From Trichoplax adhaerens (lineage: Eukaryota > Placozoa > Uniplacotomia > Trichoplacea > Trichoplacidae): DNA of 64,000 nt. A program made the translations under genes and the position numbers. Shown here piece by piece: positions 39,033-51,593 of this stretch; the stretch's first letter is position 1; each line of letters starts with the position of its first letter. The stretch is from NCBI RefSeq assembly GCF_000150275.1, contig NW_002060956.1, positions 1,511,207 to 1,575,206 on the forward strand, written 5' to 3'. A model generated the notes under the pieces. The model did not search any database. It was not told where the DNA came from and saw nothing but the letters and a program-made list of their open reading frames with translations.

Positions 39033-39635
39033 TTAACAGAACAATTTGTAAGATAGAGGAGCGTAGTCGCAGTTGTATGGGTAGGAAGCGAAGCATTCAG
39101 CAGCAACTCTGTCGCATTCGCAGTTAGCGCGGTCACAGGTACCCCAGGCATCGTCTATAATTTTAAAGCAAATGTGAATCTATCTAATAAACTATCTCAA
39201 GATCGATAATATGATCTATCGCCCACATTCAATCGAATAAATCAAAGTTAATTTATCCTACAATACATCCAATATTTGCAGTAATGTATATTGGAATTTA
39301 AATAACAGTAGTATAACAAAATTACCGCAAGTGATGCGGCCAGCAGAGTTTTTGTGCCAATCGTATGGGTTAAGAACTTCCCATTGCAAAAGGTTGCAAC
39401 CAGTATCGCTATAGCAGTTGTCATGAGATCTGCAGCACTCGTCGATCTTGTCAACTGTTGCTGGGGTACTGAAGTAAGGTCCAAGACCGCACCAGTTACC
39501 ATAGCCGTTGAAAGCCAAAGCACTACGGCCAGTAGTGTAAGAGATCATAGATTGGAAGTTAAGTGCACTACGGTCGGCATTTTTGGCCTCGCAGGCAACG
39601 AAGAGAGCGGCGATAACAAGGCAGAAAACCTTCAT
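39033..39635 (-). CDS. Secreted phospholipase A2, gene 3
   Basis: Exons 39635-39326 and 39154-39033 with a 171-bp GT-AG intron in phase 1, the same site as genes 1 and 2, give 143 residues. The signal peptide is [17 protein letters not shown] (cut near residue 17). The calcium-loop region is [12 protein letters not shown]; the catalytic block is CCRSHDNCY (His 71, Asp 72); [11 protein letters not shown] gives the second catalytic Asp 118 and matches the group I/II signature closely. PYN and a terminal Cys follow. Twelve cysteines remain after the signal cut, enough for six disulfides. Codons are markedly richer in C/G at third positions (GCC, GAC, CTC, TTC, AAC) than in genes 1 and 2, which suggests selection for high expression. 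A TATA box lies about 85 bases upstream. This is probably the main expressed copy of the cluster. Confidence 0.95.
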
Positions 39636-39716
39636 GATGATTTCTTTCTCTTTTTACACACGTCCTGCAAACGCTATGCTAGAAGATAGAATAAACTCGA
39701 CGTTGGTAGGTAGCAT

Positions 39717-39725
39717 CTTTATATA
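39717..39725 (-). promoter_or_regulatory. TATA box of PLA2 gene 3
   Basis: TATATAAAG on the minus strand, about 85 bases before the start codon. This places a transcription start near 39690 and a 5' UTR of about 55 bases. It is a good consensus in a sensible place. Confidence 0.55.
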
Positions 39726-41239
39726 ACTTTTCATCCGGAGATGTTTGTTCAAGTAACTAGTATTAATCTGAACAAATATTGAATTATTTGTGGAATTAAA
39801 ATAAAAGTAGGTGGGATCTAAAATTAATCTGTAACTAGTCCATTTTGGAATTAGATGGGTTTACTAATTACAATTGATTAATTATCTACTGAAGTCGAAC
39901 TGCTTAAATATTTACGATTGCGTAATAGTATGAAATAAAAATTCAGTTTCAAGCACTATGCTTATACTGTTATATTATGGCCGCTAAAATGGATTTTATG
40001 CAAAGGCATGGAGTCATTCGATATAGGGAAATAATTAAGAGACCTATAAAGCTATACAGCATTGGATGTATATCGGATTAAATGCCAATTACATCTATTT
40101 TCGATCGAATGTAATCGATATTGAGTAATACTCTTATACTATAAATATTAAATGTTCATTTTTAATTATTGTACTGCTACAGTTTAGAATATTGTACTAG
40201 AAAGTCATAAAGTTTATATGGGCTTGTATGTCCAATTATCTATCGAAACAGAAAAGTGGATAATACGTATCTTTAATTTTTATTGTGTAAAACTATTGAA
40301 ATTAAAATGGAATCTCATTATTTGATTTGCCTTTAGTATTTAGATGATATATAGATCAGGATTAGATTAGATCTAGGTTCATATTCGAGTAATTTAGCTT
40401 AGTCGTATTTCACATAGTTAATAATATCGGCGGTATACACGTATGCGTATACACGTATTTCGGCATTAGTATATGGATTATATCAGGTTGATATCTCTTA
40501 CTGGGCAATCTTAGATCGTATTTTGTAACGGAATGATTGAATCTATAATGTGATAAAGGTATAAGCTACAACAGCCCAAATTTATTAGAAACTGCATGTC
40601 TAGAATATTCTACCTGGCTCATCATTATATGAGTATATTCTGATTCCATTTGGTAACGTATCTCTGGCGGCATACGCGTATTTTAATTCGATTATCTAAT
40701 AAGCTTATTTTTGGATGATTTGAAGTTCTTTGGAGTTTATATTACAGAGTTTTTCTCCAACTTTGTACGCAATATCTGGTTGTTCTTAGCATTATAGATC
40801 AGTAATATTTTCTTATACTATGTTACACATTACAATGGTATAGCGAACGATACTTCTATTAAGCGAATATCATACTATCATTATAATGGTAATAGAGATT
40901 TTACTTGGGATAAATTAAAATATAACATATAAATATAAATGATACATTATATATAACCTATTATTATAATTTGTGCATCATTTTTTTCTCCGTACAGTAT
41001 GAGTGCAGACTATATTCGATGTACCTTAAATGGAAACGTAAATAAGGATTATAATTATTAGTAAGTCAGCAAATCAGCAATATAGGATCGCGCTATTATG
41101 GAAGCTTCTGTATCACTTTATTAGTTACTGAAATTACAGAAATCGCAAATTGTAAATTTTTATGTAGTGGATCTTGATTGCAAAGGATAAAATTATAAGG
41201 AATACGAACGGGTAGGTGGCAATTGGACAATATGATCAT
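39726..41239. other. Spacer between PLA2 gene 3 and the PLA2 pseudogene
   Basis: No gene supported. A short direct repeat, GTATACACGTAT twice, lies near 40433-40458. A second exon for the pseudogene at 41240 was sought here and not found. Confidence 0.5.
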
Positions 41240-41396
41240 GTAGACCAACATCAATTACAGTAGTTACTTAAAATCGAGGCATTGAAGCCAGTACTGTAGA
41301 AGATCATTGAGTGGAAGTTTAGTGCACTACGATAGGAAGACATTTTTTGCCTTGCAGGCAAGTGATCAACAATAATAAGGTAGAGATCTGTTTCAT
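41240..41396 (-). pseudogene. Phospholipase A2 pseudogene (5' part of exon 1)
   Basis: The minus strand from 41396 aligns by eye with the start of PLA2 gene 3. It has an ATG (41396-41394) with a hydrophobic leader, then a decayed match to the stretch [15 protein letters not shown], then remnants of the calcium-loop region. It is broken in at least two ways. A net gain of about four bases near 41331-41355 throws the mature part out of frame, and the Trp before the loop Cys has become TGA (41253-41251). No catalytic HDxCY block or second exon is recognisable. It is the fourth copy of the minus-strand PLA2 cluster and no longer codes for an enzyme. Confidence 0.85.
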
Positions 41397-44300
41397 AATA
41401 ACCTTCTTTTACATTCATCTCTTATAGATGTGCAACCATAATATAGAGAGAGCATCGGTAAAAGCTCAATCGCCGATATCACATTTAAATCTCTTATTAG
41501 CTTCATCATACAGAATTTCAGGTTGTTAAAATTGATGTTAGATCATCTCGATTGGGGCTGGATTAAGCTAGAAATATATTATTAAAATGTATTGATGGCA
41601 TCTGACAGTAATTCAGGCTTATCTTGTTATTATTACAATAAAATTTATAGGACTATCCCCCCTTATGTTAACAAATCTATTACTTATAGCCAATTAAAAC
41701 ATGATAGGTAAAATAAACACAGCATGAAAGGCTTTGATGACCGATTTAGTCATGTCAATAATTCTTATGTAATAAGCCAGAAATATTTAAACGGCAATAA
41801 TAAGAAATTACGCTTGCTTATCTAGTAGAAAATTGATTAATTCTTAATTTGAGTTATTTATGAATTAGCCCATATTTGTTTTTCGTTCCGTGATCTTATG
41901 CATTAAGATTTATCTGTTATGGTAATTTTTTCTTCATAAAATAAAATGGAATTAAAAAATATAATTGCTTTTCTCCGTATCACTAGTTAGCATACTATTA
42001 CAGCAATTTTGTGAGAGTATTATCCGCGTAAACTATACAAATAAATGTTTTCTGGTAAAGAAAAGCTGTCTATCATACTTTAGTAGTGTAATCAAATTGA
42101 AAAATGGAGCTGCACTGTTAGAGTCTTTGCATAAGGCAAGAAATTTCGACTTGTTCGAATTGCATTGATTATGATTATACGTAAGGGGTCATTTCAGTTT
42201 AGAGTGAAATATAATTGATTTATTACTACGTAATTTACGACAATATTACTGATAAAATTAAGTTCTTTTAATTGATAGATTGTGATATCAAAAAGATTAG
42301 TGCCGTATTTTAATGTCTAATTGAAAAACAAAGATCTACAAATGAAATTATATTTACGATAGAAGCTTAATACTTCAGTAAACATTAAGTAATTAGTGAA
42401 ATGTCAATGATAAAACCCATTAGTAATTAGATACTCACCTAGATACTGATTCAATTTACGGTATCTGTTTAGTAGTATTCTTGCTACTACAGACTAAGAT
42501 CATATGTTGACCGAGGATTAAATAAACTTTGCTAGTGAATAGATCTTTTCATCTTGCTTAGTTTACTTTGCTATAATTAATAAAGTAGATATTTCAATAG
42601 TTAATACACTCATTAGCACGTTTGATCCATTATTTTTAGATAGATCTATCTATTTTCGTGTACCTAGTATGGATATAGTCGGGATTAAGACGGATCGTAA
42701 TCAAGGGATATAAACGGTAGAATAAATCTCCTCCTACTTTGTGGATAGTCGTGATAATTCAGTTACTAATGATGCATTATGTATTCATGTTAATGTCAAT
42801 AATGACTGAACGATGTGACAGCTAATTAGATCGGAACTTGATTAAGATTTTTTCTCTTAAGTAAGGCTATAGATTAATTATTTTTTATTTATATTTTATG
42901 ATAAAATCTTCATAGGCCAAGTTCATGCTTGTTATTCGTTTTGTTTTCCTAATAAAGTTCCTATCCCGATTTACATGTTTATTGTTCAAGATTTCTTTAC
43001 TACAATGAATTCTTTTCCATTTATCCATCTCCGTTTAGATGAAATTATTTATCTACGGTTTATTTTGAGAATCAGGAGGGAAAATTACTTTGATATGACC
43101 GTCAATTTTTATACGGTATACACTATGCACATTACCATCATCAGCGATCTAGTGTTTATTTACGGGTTAAATTTATGCGTATAAATCACCTGAGTGAGAA
43201 AGAAATATTATATTTTATGGGATAGATCAAGTGAGATCCTTATTTGATTGGCCTTCAAAAATATACACACCTTCCTGGACTATTGTATTATACGTAGTAA
43301 ATTTTACTTTCGCGTCACCCAAGCTTAACCAGTATTATCATTTTTTAATATAAAGTTATACTATGGCCAGGCAAAGTCTTATCTAATAAAATCGACAGAG
43401 CAAAGAATATCGAGATTTATTGCATGTTCAGTGTTGTATCTCTTTCTATATTAAACGCTTTCTGGAAGAATTTTATCTAATTTTGCATGACATCTTGTCA
43501 CCGTTAAGTTAATTCAGTTTCAGTATACTGCAAAGTCATAGTTTGCTTATGTAGGCATTAAATAATAAAGTGATAACTTTTCAATCTCACGTTGTGAAGT
43601 ATCTGCTATAAAAGCAAGTTGAAGATGTATTATAGAATTATAGTATTTGTCACTTTTATTAATAACTCCTTACTGGTTTTCCTTATTGAAAAGGAATTAA
43701 GATTAAAAGCTGGCAATAAACGTGAAATGATCGATATATTTTTCAACGATAACTTACCTTAAGCTGCCTAAATGTTTACGTTCTATTACTTTAAATGTTC
43801 GATTAGAGGGAATATAATCTTAAAGTTAGTGCAAATAGTGCATTATTATTAACTAGTCAGGATATGTATCTATAACAGATACCTTAATGGGTTTTCCTGA
43901 GAGTTTTATAATGCTCTCATAGTAATATAAGATAGAAGCTAAGATATGTGTACCAGTGTAGTGGACTAGGCAGAATAAAATGTTTTAGAGAACAGTAACT
44001 GATGATGAAGCAGCTCAAGTGCAGCATGCTTAATTTTGGAATTTCATGAAATATGAGCCTTAATTACAGTAGCTGCAAGGACGCTACAAACGGTAATTTA
44101 TTTTAACTAGAATGTAGATTCGAACAAGTTATTATTACTATCAATTTACGGGTTTATTACTGAGGATAATACGATGTTTTACTGCGATCGTAGGTTTATA
44201 GCTCCTGTATATTCTATGTAGCGGCAGATAATTATATTAACGTGTTCATCAGTGCTCAGCAGCAAATAAAAAATTAAAGTCAGCTTTTAATGTCGTTCAG

Positions 44301-45366
44301 TAAGAGTGGAATATGTATAGCGAAGGCCTTGCTTTGATAACTTACCAAGATACTTCTAAAAGATCTAATCAAGAATGAATAATGTCACCTAAAGTGAATA
44401 TCTGGAGGTAAAATTTTAACAGCTTTACTGTGGAAAAATAAAACTCCTGAAATTATTTTCCATGCTTTTTCGCATCACTACAATAAGTATTAGATACAAA
44501 TATAATTTCTTCCCTGAAAAAAACTAGCTTGGTAGCTGGCTTGACTTTTCATAGAAATGATTTTTTACTAGAATTTTACTCTGAGCGAAATAATTAAAAA
44601 TGCATTTCGCTATGGCTAATTATTTATCCGTTGAAATTCGTGACTTGGTATCTACAAGTAATGGAGTAAATTGATAATTTCGGACCATATTTATTATTGA
44701 TTTATCTTTAAATAAAAAATTTGTTTGAAATTTAAGAGTAAATTTTGAATTCTGTAGAAAGTTTAAGCAACTTATCCGAAACTTTACACTATTCAGTACA
44801 CATTAGCGCATACTAAAAATATTAGTCTGCTTCCTTTAGGATAAGAACACATAAAAATTTTGTCCTAAGGGGTTCTGGAAGCATTATTTTATTATGGTAG
44901 CTAAATACGAATTCAGTACTTTATTTTGAGACATTGGAATATTTTAATATATTCGTTATTTTCACCATCATTCATAATTACTTATATTTGATAAATTCGA
45001 AAGATAGAATATTAGAGCTGCATACAAAAGTATAGGTATGCTGGTTTTATTAACTACTGTATCCGTTACCAAGACATGTAAGAACTGAATCCTAAATTTA
45101 TACTTAATAATATGTTGGCAAAGTATTTAACTATGAATCAAAAATTATTTGCTATGATATATCAATAGAATAGGATAAAAAGTTGCTCTAAAATTAAAAC
45201 TACATAGAGTTCATGCGCATAAGCATGCAGATATAAATAAAATAAATTAAAAATAGAAAATATTCAATCATTAATCCTAGGTAGTTTATGGAAATTTTTG
45301 TACCCTTTGCTATTCGTTTCCAGGAAAAAAGTATAAGATTCCATTCGAATTATGAAATTACCATTT
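41397..45366. other. Intergenic, AT-rich
   Basis: No supported gene on either strand. Frames at 41965-42168 and 42975-43184 have no support beyond being open. Confidence 0.5.
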
Positions 45367-48300
45367 TTAGATTTTAGAAAAATTTATCGCGTAAATTACG
45401 GATGATGGTGTAATATCTCCGATAGATGTACAACCTGAAATTATCATTAAAATTCAATAGTTTAATCGGTGTATTGCATTTAGGTAGTAAGTACGTACGT
45501 AAGAAAGTATTATCAGTTATATATTTAAATAAATGTTGAATTATAATTATCAAAACTACTGAATAAGCAAATGCTTATTTGTCTATTTCAAAGCTTTCGT
45601 AAACTTTAAGATTTTACGTGAATCTTGCTATAGATTTAAAGAGTAATACTATTCACCATTAACTGAAAGATTTTATAAATAATTCCCCACAAATTTTATA
45701 GAGTATTGTCTCCAGTAGTAGCAAATTGCCCATACTTTGCAATGTATACCTCCAGGATAATTAGCATAGGAAGCCTTCCTACTTTGTTAGATCATAGCTA
45801 GTTATTCGATAATTTAATTCTTTAGATCAGAATATTTTAATGTATTATCTAGCTTGTGATCTTCATAGCAATTCGAGGGTACGTTACAACTGCTAAATAC
45901 GTATAAGGGAGGTGTTCATATTCTATCTGATGTAGTAACGTTATCCAACATATTAATTGCAATTATCACTTAAGAAGTGTCTCATTTCCTGTAATTGTTT
46001 AATAACTAACCTGCCAGCTGCATAGTTCTCTGGAGCTCTTCTTTCAGCAGTTGTAAAACTTTTTTCACGCCGTCAGAGCCCTACAATGAGTTAGAGTAAC
46101 TAAAACTTACATGAATTGATTACAGGAATATAAAATTGCTTAGATTGCAACATGGATAGATCTGTCAAGAGGATTGGCGTCTTCGACTTGGCTAATGGCT
46201 ACACTAGCACAATGCAAAATAATTGACCGTTCTGCTATCCTTAAGTTAGTTAATGTTAAAGTCACAATATTCGGACGCTACAAATATTCATAGGTAATTA
46301 TTAACAACAATTCCGACATAGTGCAGGACTTAATTCTATTAATGATGTTGTTGGAGATGAGATAGTTATTTCATCTAGTAAACAAAGTAATTTATAGGAT
46401 TAATAGATACATTTTACTGTCTTACGTTGTAGCAAAGACCCCATAATATCGGTCTGCCAATGAAAACAGCTCGAGCACCTAGTGCAAGTGCCTTAAATAC
46501 ATCGGTCCCGAGACGAAAACCTCCATCGACATAAATTTCTGCTTGTTCTTTAACTGCTTCGACAATTTCAGGAAGAACTTCAATCTAATCGCACATGTAT
46601 TAATATTTAGGTTGTATGATTTATAATGTTAATAACGTATTTGAATTAGATAAACAAAATTCTAAGTTAAATAGAAAGATTTTGTAGGTTTTGGAAGGTA
46701 TTTTACATACTGCAGTAGGGACGCCATCTAATTGTCGACCTCCATGATTTGAAATCCAGATAGCCTTGATGCCTCTCCTAATAGCTTCGCTAGCATCTTC
46801 AGCGGTTAGTATGCCCTTAACAATAACCTGTAGCGAAGTTATAGTTTGCAGCCAGCTTATGGATTCCCAGGTGATTGAACCGTCAATTTGCATTTGGTAA
46901 TTGTTGCTCCATCCACTATTCTCGACCTCAGTATCCACACCTTTGAATGAATTTGATGAAAAATTGGCAAGATGCAAATGCGGAGGTAAATCAAATCTAA
47001 GAAAAGGAGAAATAATTATAAGCTTGTAGCATGGACTGCCGTTACTAAATAAGGACCTGGATAGTTGTAGTTAGCGTTGATTACGATTGTTTACAGTGCT
47101 TCTTTTGAAGTACATTCAATCCTTATGTTATCACTAGTTAGAAACCATATGATATAGGGCTTAATTAATAATGCATAAAATCTGGTCATAACATTATTAT
47201 AAATCGCTAACCCTTGTCTTATTTCTTTTCTTCTATTACCAGCCACAGGCACATCTACTGTTACTACTAAAGCTTTAAATCCAGATCTTTCAGCTCTGTG
47301 AACAAAATTTCGTGTCAATTCGCGATCTGGAGAAACGTAAAGTTGGAACCATCTTAGTCCGTCTCCTGAAGCAACCCCAACGTCCTCGATTGAAGTAGTG
47401 CTATATGTACTTAGGGTCATGCAGGTTTTCATAAATTTAGCAGCTATACCGTTAAAATAGAAGAACTTTTAGTTAATAGCGTAGAGTATGTCTACAACTA
47501 ATTCTGTTGTAATCATTAAATCATGATATGACAAATTATAATCCAGTGCTATGGATAAATTTTAAGTTATTAGTATGCATGTGATGCGTAAATCGATTAA
47601 AGAAGGATTGGTAGTAACAAGTCTATAGAGTGTTGACCAGTAATATGCAAGAGTTTATTATAATTTAGAGGCGGCTATAAATTCTTTTTAACCTTGAGCT
47701 GTTGCAATTTCACCATCCGGATGAGCTAGCTTTTGCATGGCAGTAGGTGATATTCCAATTGGCATTTCAATCTTTCGACCAAGAATTGTGGTAGATAAAT
47801 CCACGTTCGTTACATCGATCAGCATTCGAGGTCTGATTCGAATTCTTTCGTTATGATTGTTTAAGAGAAAGAAAAGGATTATGATCATCAATTTAAGGCG
47901 ATAGGGCAATAGTCACAAATTGATTACAGATTATTTGGAAAGATATATCTCAATAATGCTATCTAAATGAATAATAGTAATAGCCGTAGACTGCATTATC
48001 TACATACGCATAAGTCTTACGATTAATTATCAATATAATTATTAGAACTAATAGATGTCAAGTAAAGCTTTCTATAGCCTACGATCTACTGTACTTTCAA
48101 ATTATTCCAGGCATTCAAATCAGATTGTGACGGAGATAATACCGTTGTGAATGATATTAAAGTGCTGATGGGACATGATGCAACAGATTATACTTCCCAT
48201 AGTAAAAATCTTAAAACTTTAAAATGCAAGAATTACAACAGCAAATGATCGAATAAATTATACGTGCAAGAGAATTAGGCCTTCCTACAGCATGGCTGTG

Positions 48301-48777
48301 TCAGTTTAAGTAAAAATTTAGCAGAATGTTGATGTACAGTATACACTATTCGAACATCTTTCGTGATTATTTCCATTAATTCTACGTATCATTGCTGCTA
48401 AAAATTAAATATAGATATTTTAAGGCAACTTTGCTTCCATTTGCTTTAGATATAATTGCTGCTAAGGATCAAATACAGGAAAATAACTTGATTGCAACTT
48501 GAGGACAAGAATGAATGAATAGTAAATCTCATTGACTAGTAAGATAGGATGACGAAGTAGGCCAGTCTAGTTAGAATTGTAACTTGATTCAATTCTGGTA
48601 TAAAGAGAAATTATCTTAAATACACTGTTTAGACAAAAATATCTACCTTTTGAATATTTCAACGTTATCTCGTAGTGTTTCCTCATCATCTGCTCCAACA
48701 TTATAATAACTTAAAGCATTCTTACTTAAATTTTCGCTTGCAAACTGTTCAATGTCTCGAATGCATAGCGGTTGCAT
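45367..48777 (-). CDS. HAO1: Peroxisomal (S)-2-hydroxyacid oxidase (glycolate oxidase family, FMN)
   Basis: Seven exons: 48777-48647, 47844-47693, 47443-47212, 46996-46711, 46584-46426, 46080-46011, 45434-45367. All introns are GT-AG and all phases fit, giving 365 residues (human HAO1 370). The enzyme oxidises 2-hydroxyacids such as glycolate to 2-oxoacids, reducing O2 to H2O2. Family residues are present: Tyr 24 of ALSYY, SPTAMQ in the first strand region, Tyr 130 (FQLY), Asp 158 (TVD), Arg 165 (GNR), the FMN lysine 232 (VKGIL), and the catalytic His 256 and Arg 259 in [10 protein letters not shown]. Flavin-phosphate motifs DGGFRLGTD and IGRP follow. The C-terminus is SKI, a type 1 peroxisomal signal, encoded on a small last exon after a 576-bp intron. 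At the HAO1 Trp 110 position it has Tyr (STYSTTS, 108), as in HAO2-like enzymes, so substrate preference may differ; HAO1-like is the family call. Retaining the last intron would stop at 46006 without SKI. Confidence 0.96.
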
Positions 48778-51302
48778 TTCGTGTAGCTAAGAACGGATAA
48801 TATAATGGTTTATTATACGTATGTATCAAATAGCTATATAAGTATTTTTGTAATCGAATATAGTCTTTTATATCCTTCTCTGGCCGGTTTAAACGTAAAA
48901 GTCAAGTTATATCTTGGCAATTAGTCCCAATTTTGTTATTTAATTGCAGTCACTACGCCCTTAACTTTCGAGGGCGTTTACCAGGTCTAAAAGCAGCATA
49001 TGGTACTTAAGCTGATATGGAGTCATAGTACAATTAATCGTGTTAGAACACTCCTATAGCCAGTTTAAACATCCTTTCTACTTCGGACAGATGGCCATCA
49101 ACGACGCAGCAGATTTATTCATAATATGGAGACCCAAACGTGACCTGAGATAACAGGATACAAATAAGCAATCGTCGAGGAACGCTGGTATAAATCAGAA
49201 TTCTTCCAAGCCATCCGCTAACACAACATAATATTTCAATCAAGAAAACTAGTTCAATAAAAATTTCTTTCTTTCCGAAATACTATACATATATATTTTT
49301 AAAGCTTGTATAATTTATTGATTGTAAATTACAATCGACCATTTTACAAGGATAAATTTTTAATTTTCTGGCAAAGTCCTATTCTATCGTTTTATGTTAT
49401 TACAAACTACCTAATTTTTATCCCAGAAACTGACAAAGTAAAAATATACTATTTCATTTCGAAATGTATGGATAACTTTAATACTTGTATAAATTCAACT
49501 GGTGGTAAATTATATTATAATCTACTAATTCACAAAAATTAATTTTTAATTTTCTCGGAAAATGCTATTTTATCGTACAATTTTTTGGAAAATTGCATAG
49601 TGATATGTAGAGGAAGGATGAGTGGAAGTTATCTATTTTTTCCAGAAAATAAAATTTGTAGTAGTTAAAATTCACTACTTGCAGAATGTCATCTATGATA
49701 AGAATGAATTATGTAATTATGAATTTCATTGGAATGGTCCTATATTTGTTGTAAATAGTGTTAGATATTACGATATAGGTTACATTAGCTATTAGATAGA
49801 GCGTTAAGTATATGATTAGAATATCATCTATATAAGTACTTATAATATGAAGACTTGTATGTAGTCTTGCAGTACCGTACATGATTATATTGTAAAAGGA
49901 GGACTGATAATTTATTATAGATAACCATTTGCATATGTTGTAAAGTAAACGATAGCTGCAATAGTTAGTAATTAGATTTATGTGTAAAATGCCAGGACGC
50001 AAAAAGGCAAAAGGTGTAAGCTGGAATATCTATAAATACCCAGCATTTTTTAATAATGAAGTTGGTTACAAATCTTACTTGCGGAGTAGAACTCATTGCA
50101 TAAAAACATAACAATATTCACAGTAGATTTAAGTGTATTTTTTGGTAGGTATGAAGGAAAACATGAGAGATCCCTAGTGTTAGGCGATTCCTATCGGAGT
50201 GAATACGTGATAATTCAGGTTCGATACTATCTTTCTTGTAAATTAGTAATGGGACAATCTCAGTTTATTGTGCTTTCAGAGTACGTTAAAGAATGAAGTT
50301 ATCGCAAAATCTGGAAATTGGTAATGGTTAAAGAAATTATTACACAAGGAATTTACAATCATGCTAGTAGTATTACTTTTCTTAAAATTTATTTAAGAAG
50401 ATTATAACAGAGCATTACAAGTCAGTAATCTGAGTCTATATTTTGCACGTCCAGTTTACAACAGTAGTAGAAGTTAAGAAAGATTAAATAATCATATAGT
50501 CTCAATATGATCTACTAAAAATGAACTGATTGTAGACATAGAATTTTGCAATGCCGAATGAGCACTTTGTAATGTTGTTTCTGTAACAGCAGATATCGTT
50601 TCAATACATGGATCAACTCTATGTTATTTTTACAAGTATGATTGAAAATTTTGAATCATATCGTTTACGCACTGTTATTTACGCCATTAAATGAATTAAA
50701 ATGCCTAACATTTGATACCAGAAAAGAAATACTCCGAATTGAAATTAAGAAAAACAAAACATTTTGTCATAGACATCTGGTAAAGCTTTATCAAATCATA
50801 TAACATACTACGGTTTGGTTTTATACATAGTTTAATAAATAATTTTAATACCAATAGGCATAGCTACGGCTGGTAGATTTAGCTCTTAAAATTAAATGCT
50901 TTGTTTAATTATAATCATTTTTGTAATAAAAACGCTTACTGTGCTAAATCTTGAGCAAGCAATACTAAAATTATACTGGTATAACTGATTATAGATCTTA
51001 AGACAGTCATTACCAATTACTAAATTTTTGTTAAATGTAAGGTGATCCATATGTCATGGACATTTATATGCAATAAAGACGTTTACAAATTCAGTATAAT
51101 TGCATTGTTGTGGATTCAATCAATATTCATTATGGAGTCACGATTTGTAAGTCTATAGTGCGACATAAAGAATTACGAAATTGACCATTTTTAACGAGCT
51201 TATTTGATATGCAGTTTATTGAAAGTGATTAAAACATAAAGTTATCTTGCAGAATGAGAATCATAATATTTTTATTTTATAATACAGATCAGGTTCCATG
51301 CC
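48778..51302. other. Intergenic between MCC and hydroxyacid oxidase genes
   Basis: Mostly AT-rich. A GC-richer island at 48950-49230 includes a 7-bp-arm hairpin (ACGCCCT ... AGGGCGT, 48955-48977) and a short coding-like phrase near 49073-49150. No complete exon could be supported. The frame at 49306-49542 has no support. Confidence 0.5.
48955..48977. repeat. Inverted repeat ACGCCCT / AGGGCGT
   Basis: Perfect 7-base arms around a 9-base loop (TAACTTTCG). It is GC-rich in an AT-rich region, about 180 bases upstream of the hydroxyacid oxidase start codon, so it lies in that gene's likely promoter or 5' UTR. Function unknown. Confidence 0.6.
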
Positions 51303-51362
51303 TTATTTTGTAATGCTGAATAATTTCTCTAAAGTGTTTGTCTTCGTTTTCGAGATATCCAC
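51303..51362 (-). other. Possible alternative last exon of the MCC gene
   Basis: After a TTTCAG acceptor, 20 codons run in phase 0 to a TAA (51305-51303): VDISKTKTNTLEKL then FSITK. If the MCC exon at 51869 were cut at a weak donor (CAG before GTCAGG, last base 51615), this exon would replace the last six residues. Its heptad pattern roughly parallels the end of human MCC. The donor is non-consensus, so this is only a possibility. Confidence 0.25.
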
Positions 51363-51593
51363 CTGAAAGAATTAGAAAAATACAGTAAATTTCATATCGA
51401 AACATTGAAAGTACAGTAACGTGAAAAAAATTTTTAAAAGCACTGAGATTTTTTATAATTAACGACAGAGATTTTTTTACTCGAAGTTAGCAAGGAGTAG
51501 TAAGGTTTACATAGCACTAATACTATGTAAAAATCGGTTAAATTCGAAAATTTATACGGAATAAAATAATTCGTAAATTCAAAAGTATAAGCT

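Noticed and set aside
39258..39325. Longer unspliced reading of PLA2 gene 3 exon 1 to 39258
   Set aside because: This is read-through into the intron. Splicing at 39326 restores the conserved CECDR exon.
39354..39689. 111-codon plus-strand frame over PLA2 gene 3
   Set aside because: It is antisense to the well-supported PLA2 exon and has no homology or splice context of its own.
46006..46080. Ending the hydroxyacid oxidase at the TAG at 46006-46008
   Set aside because: A consensus donor and a phase-matched exon at 45434-45367 ending in SKI give a family-length protein, so the spliced end is preferred.
49073..49160. Short phrase HPFYFGQMAINDAADLF on the plus strand, faintly SH2-like
   Set aside because: Only about 26 codons, no splice sites and no downstream SH2 motifs. 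Too weak to annotate.
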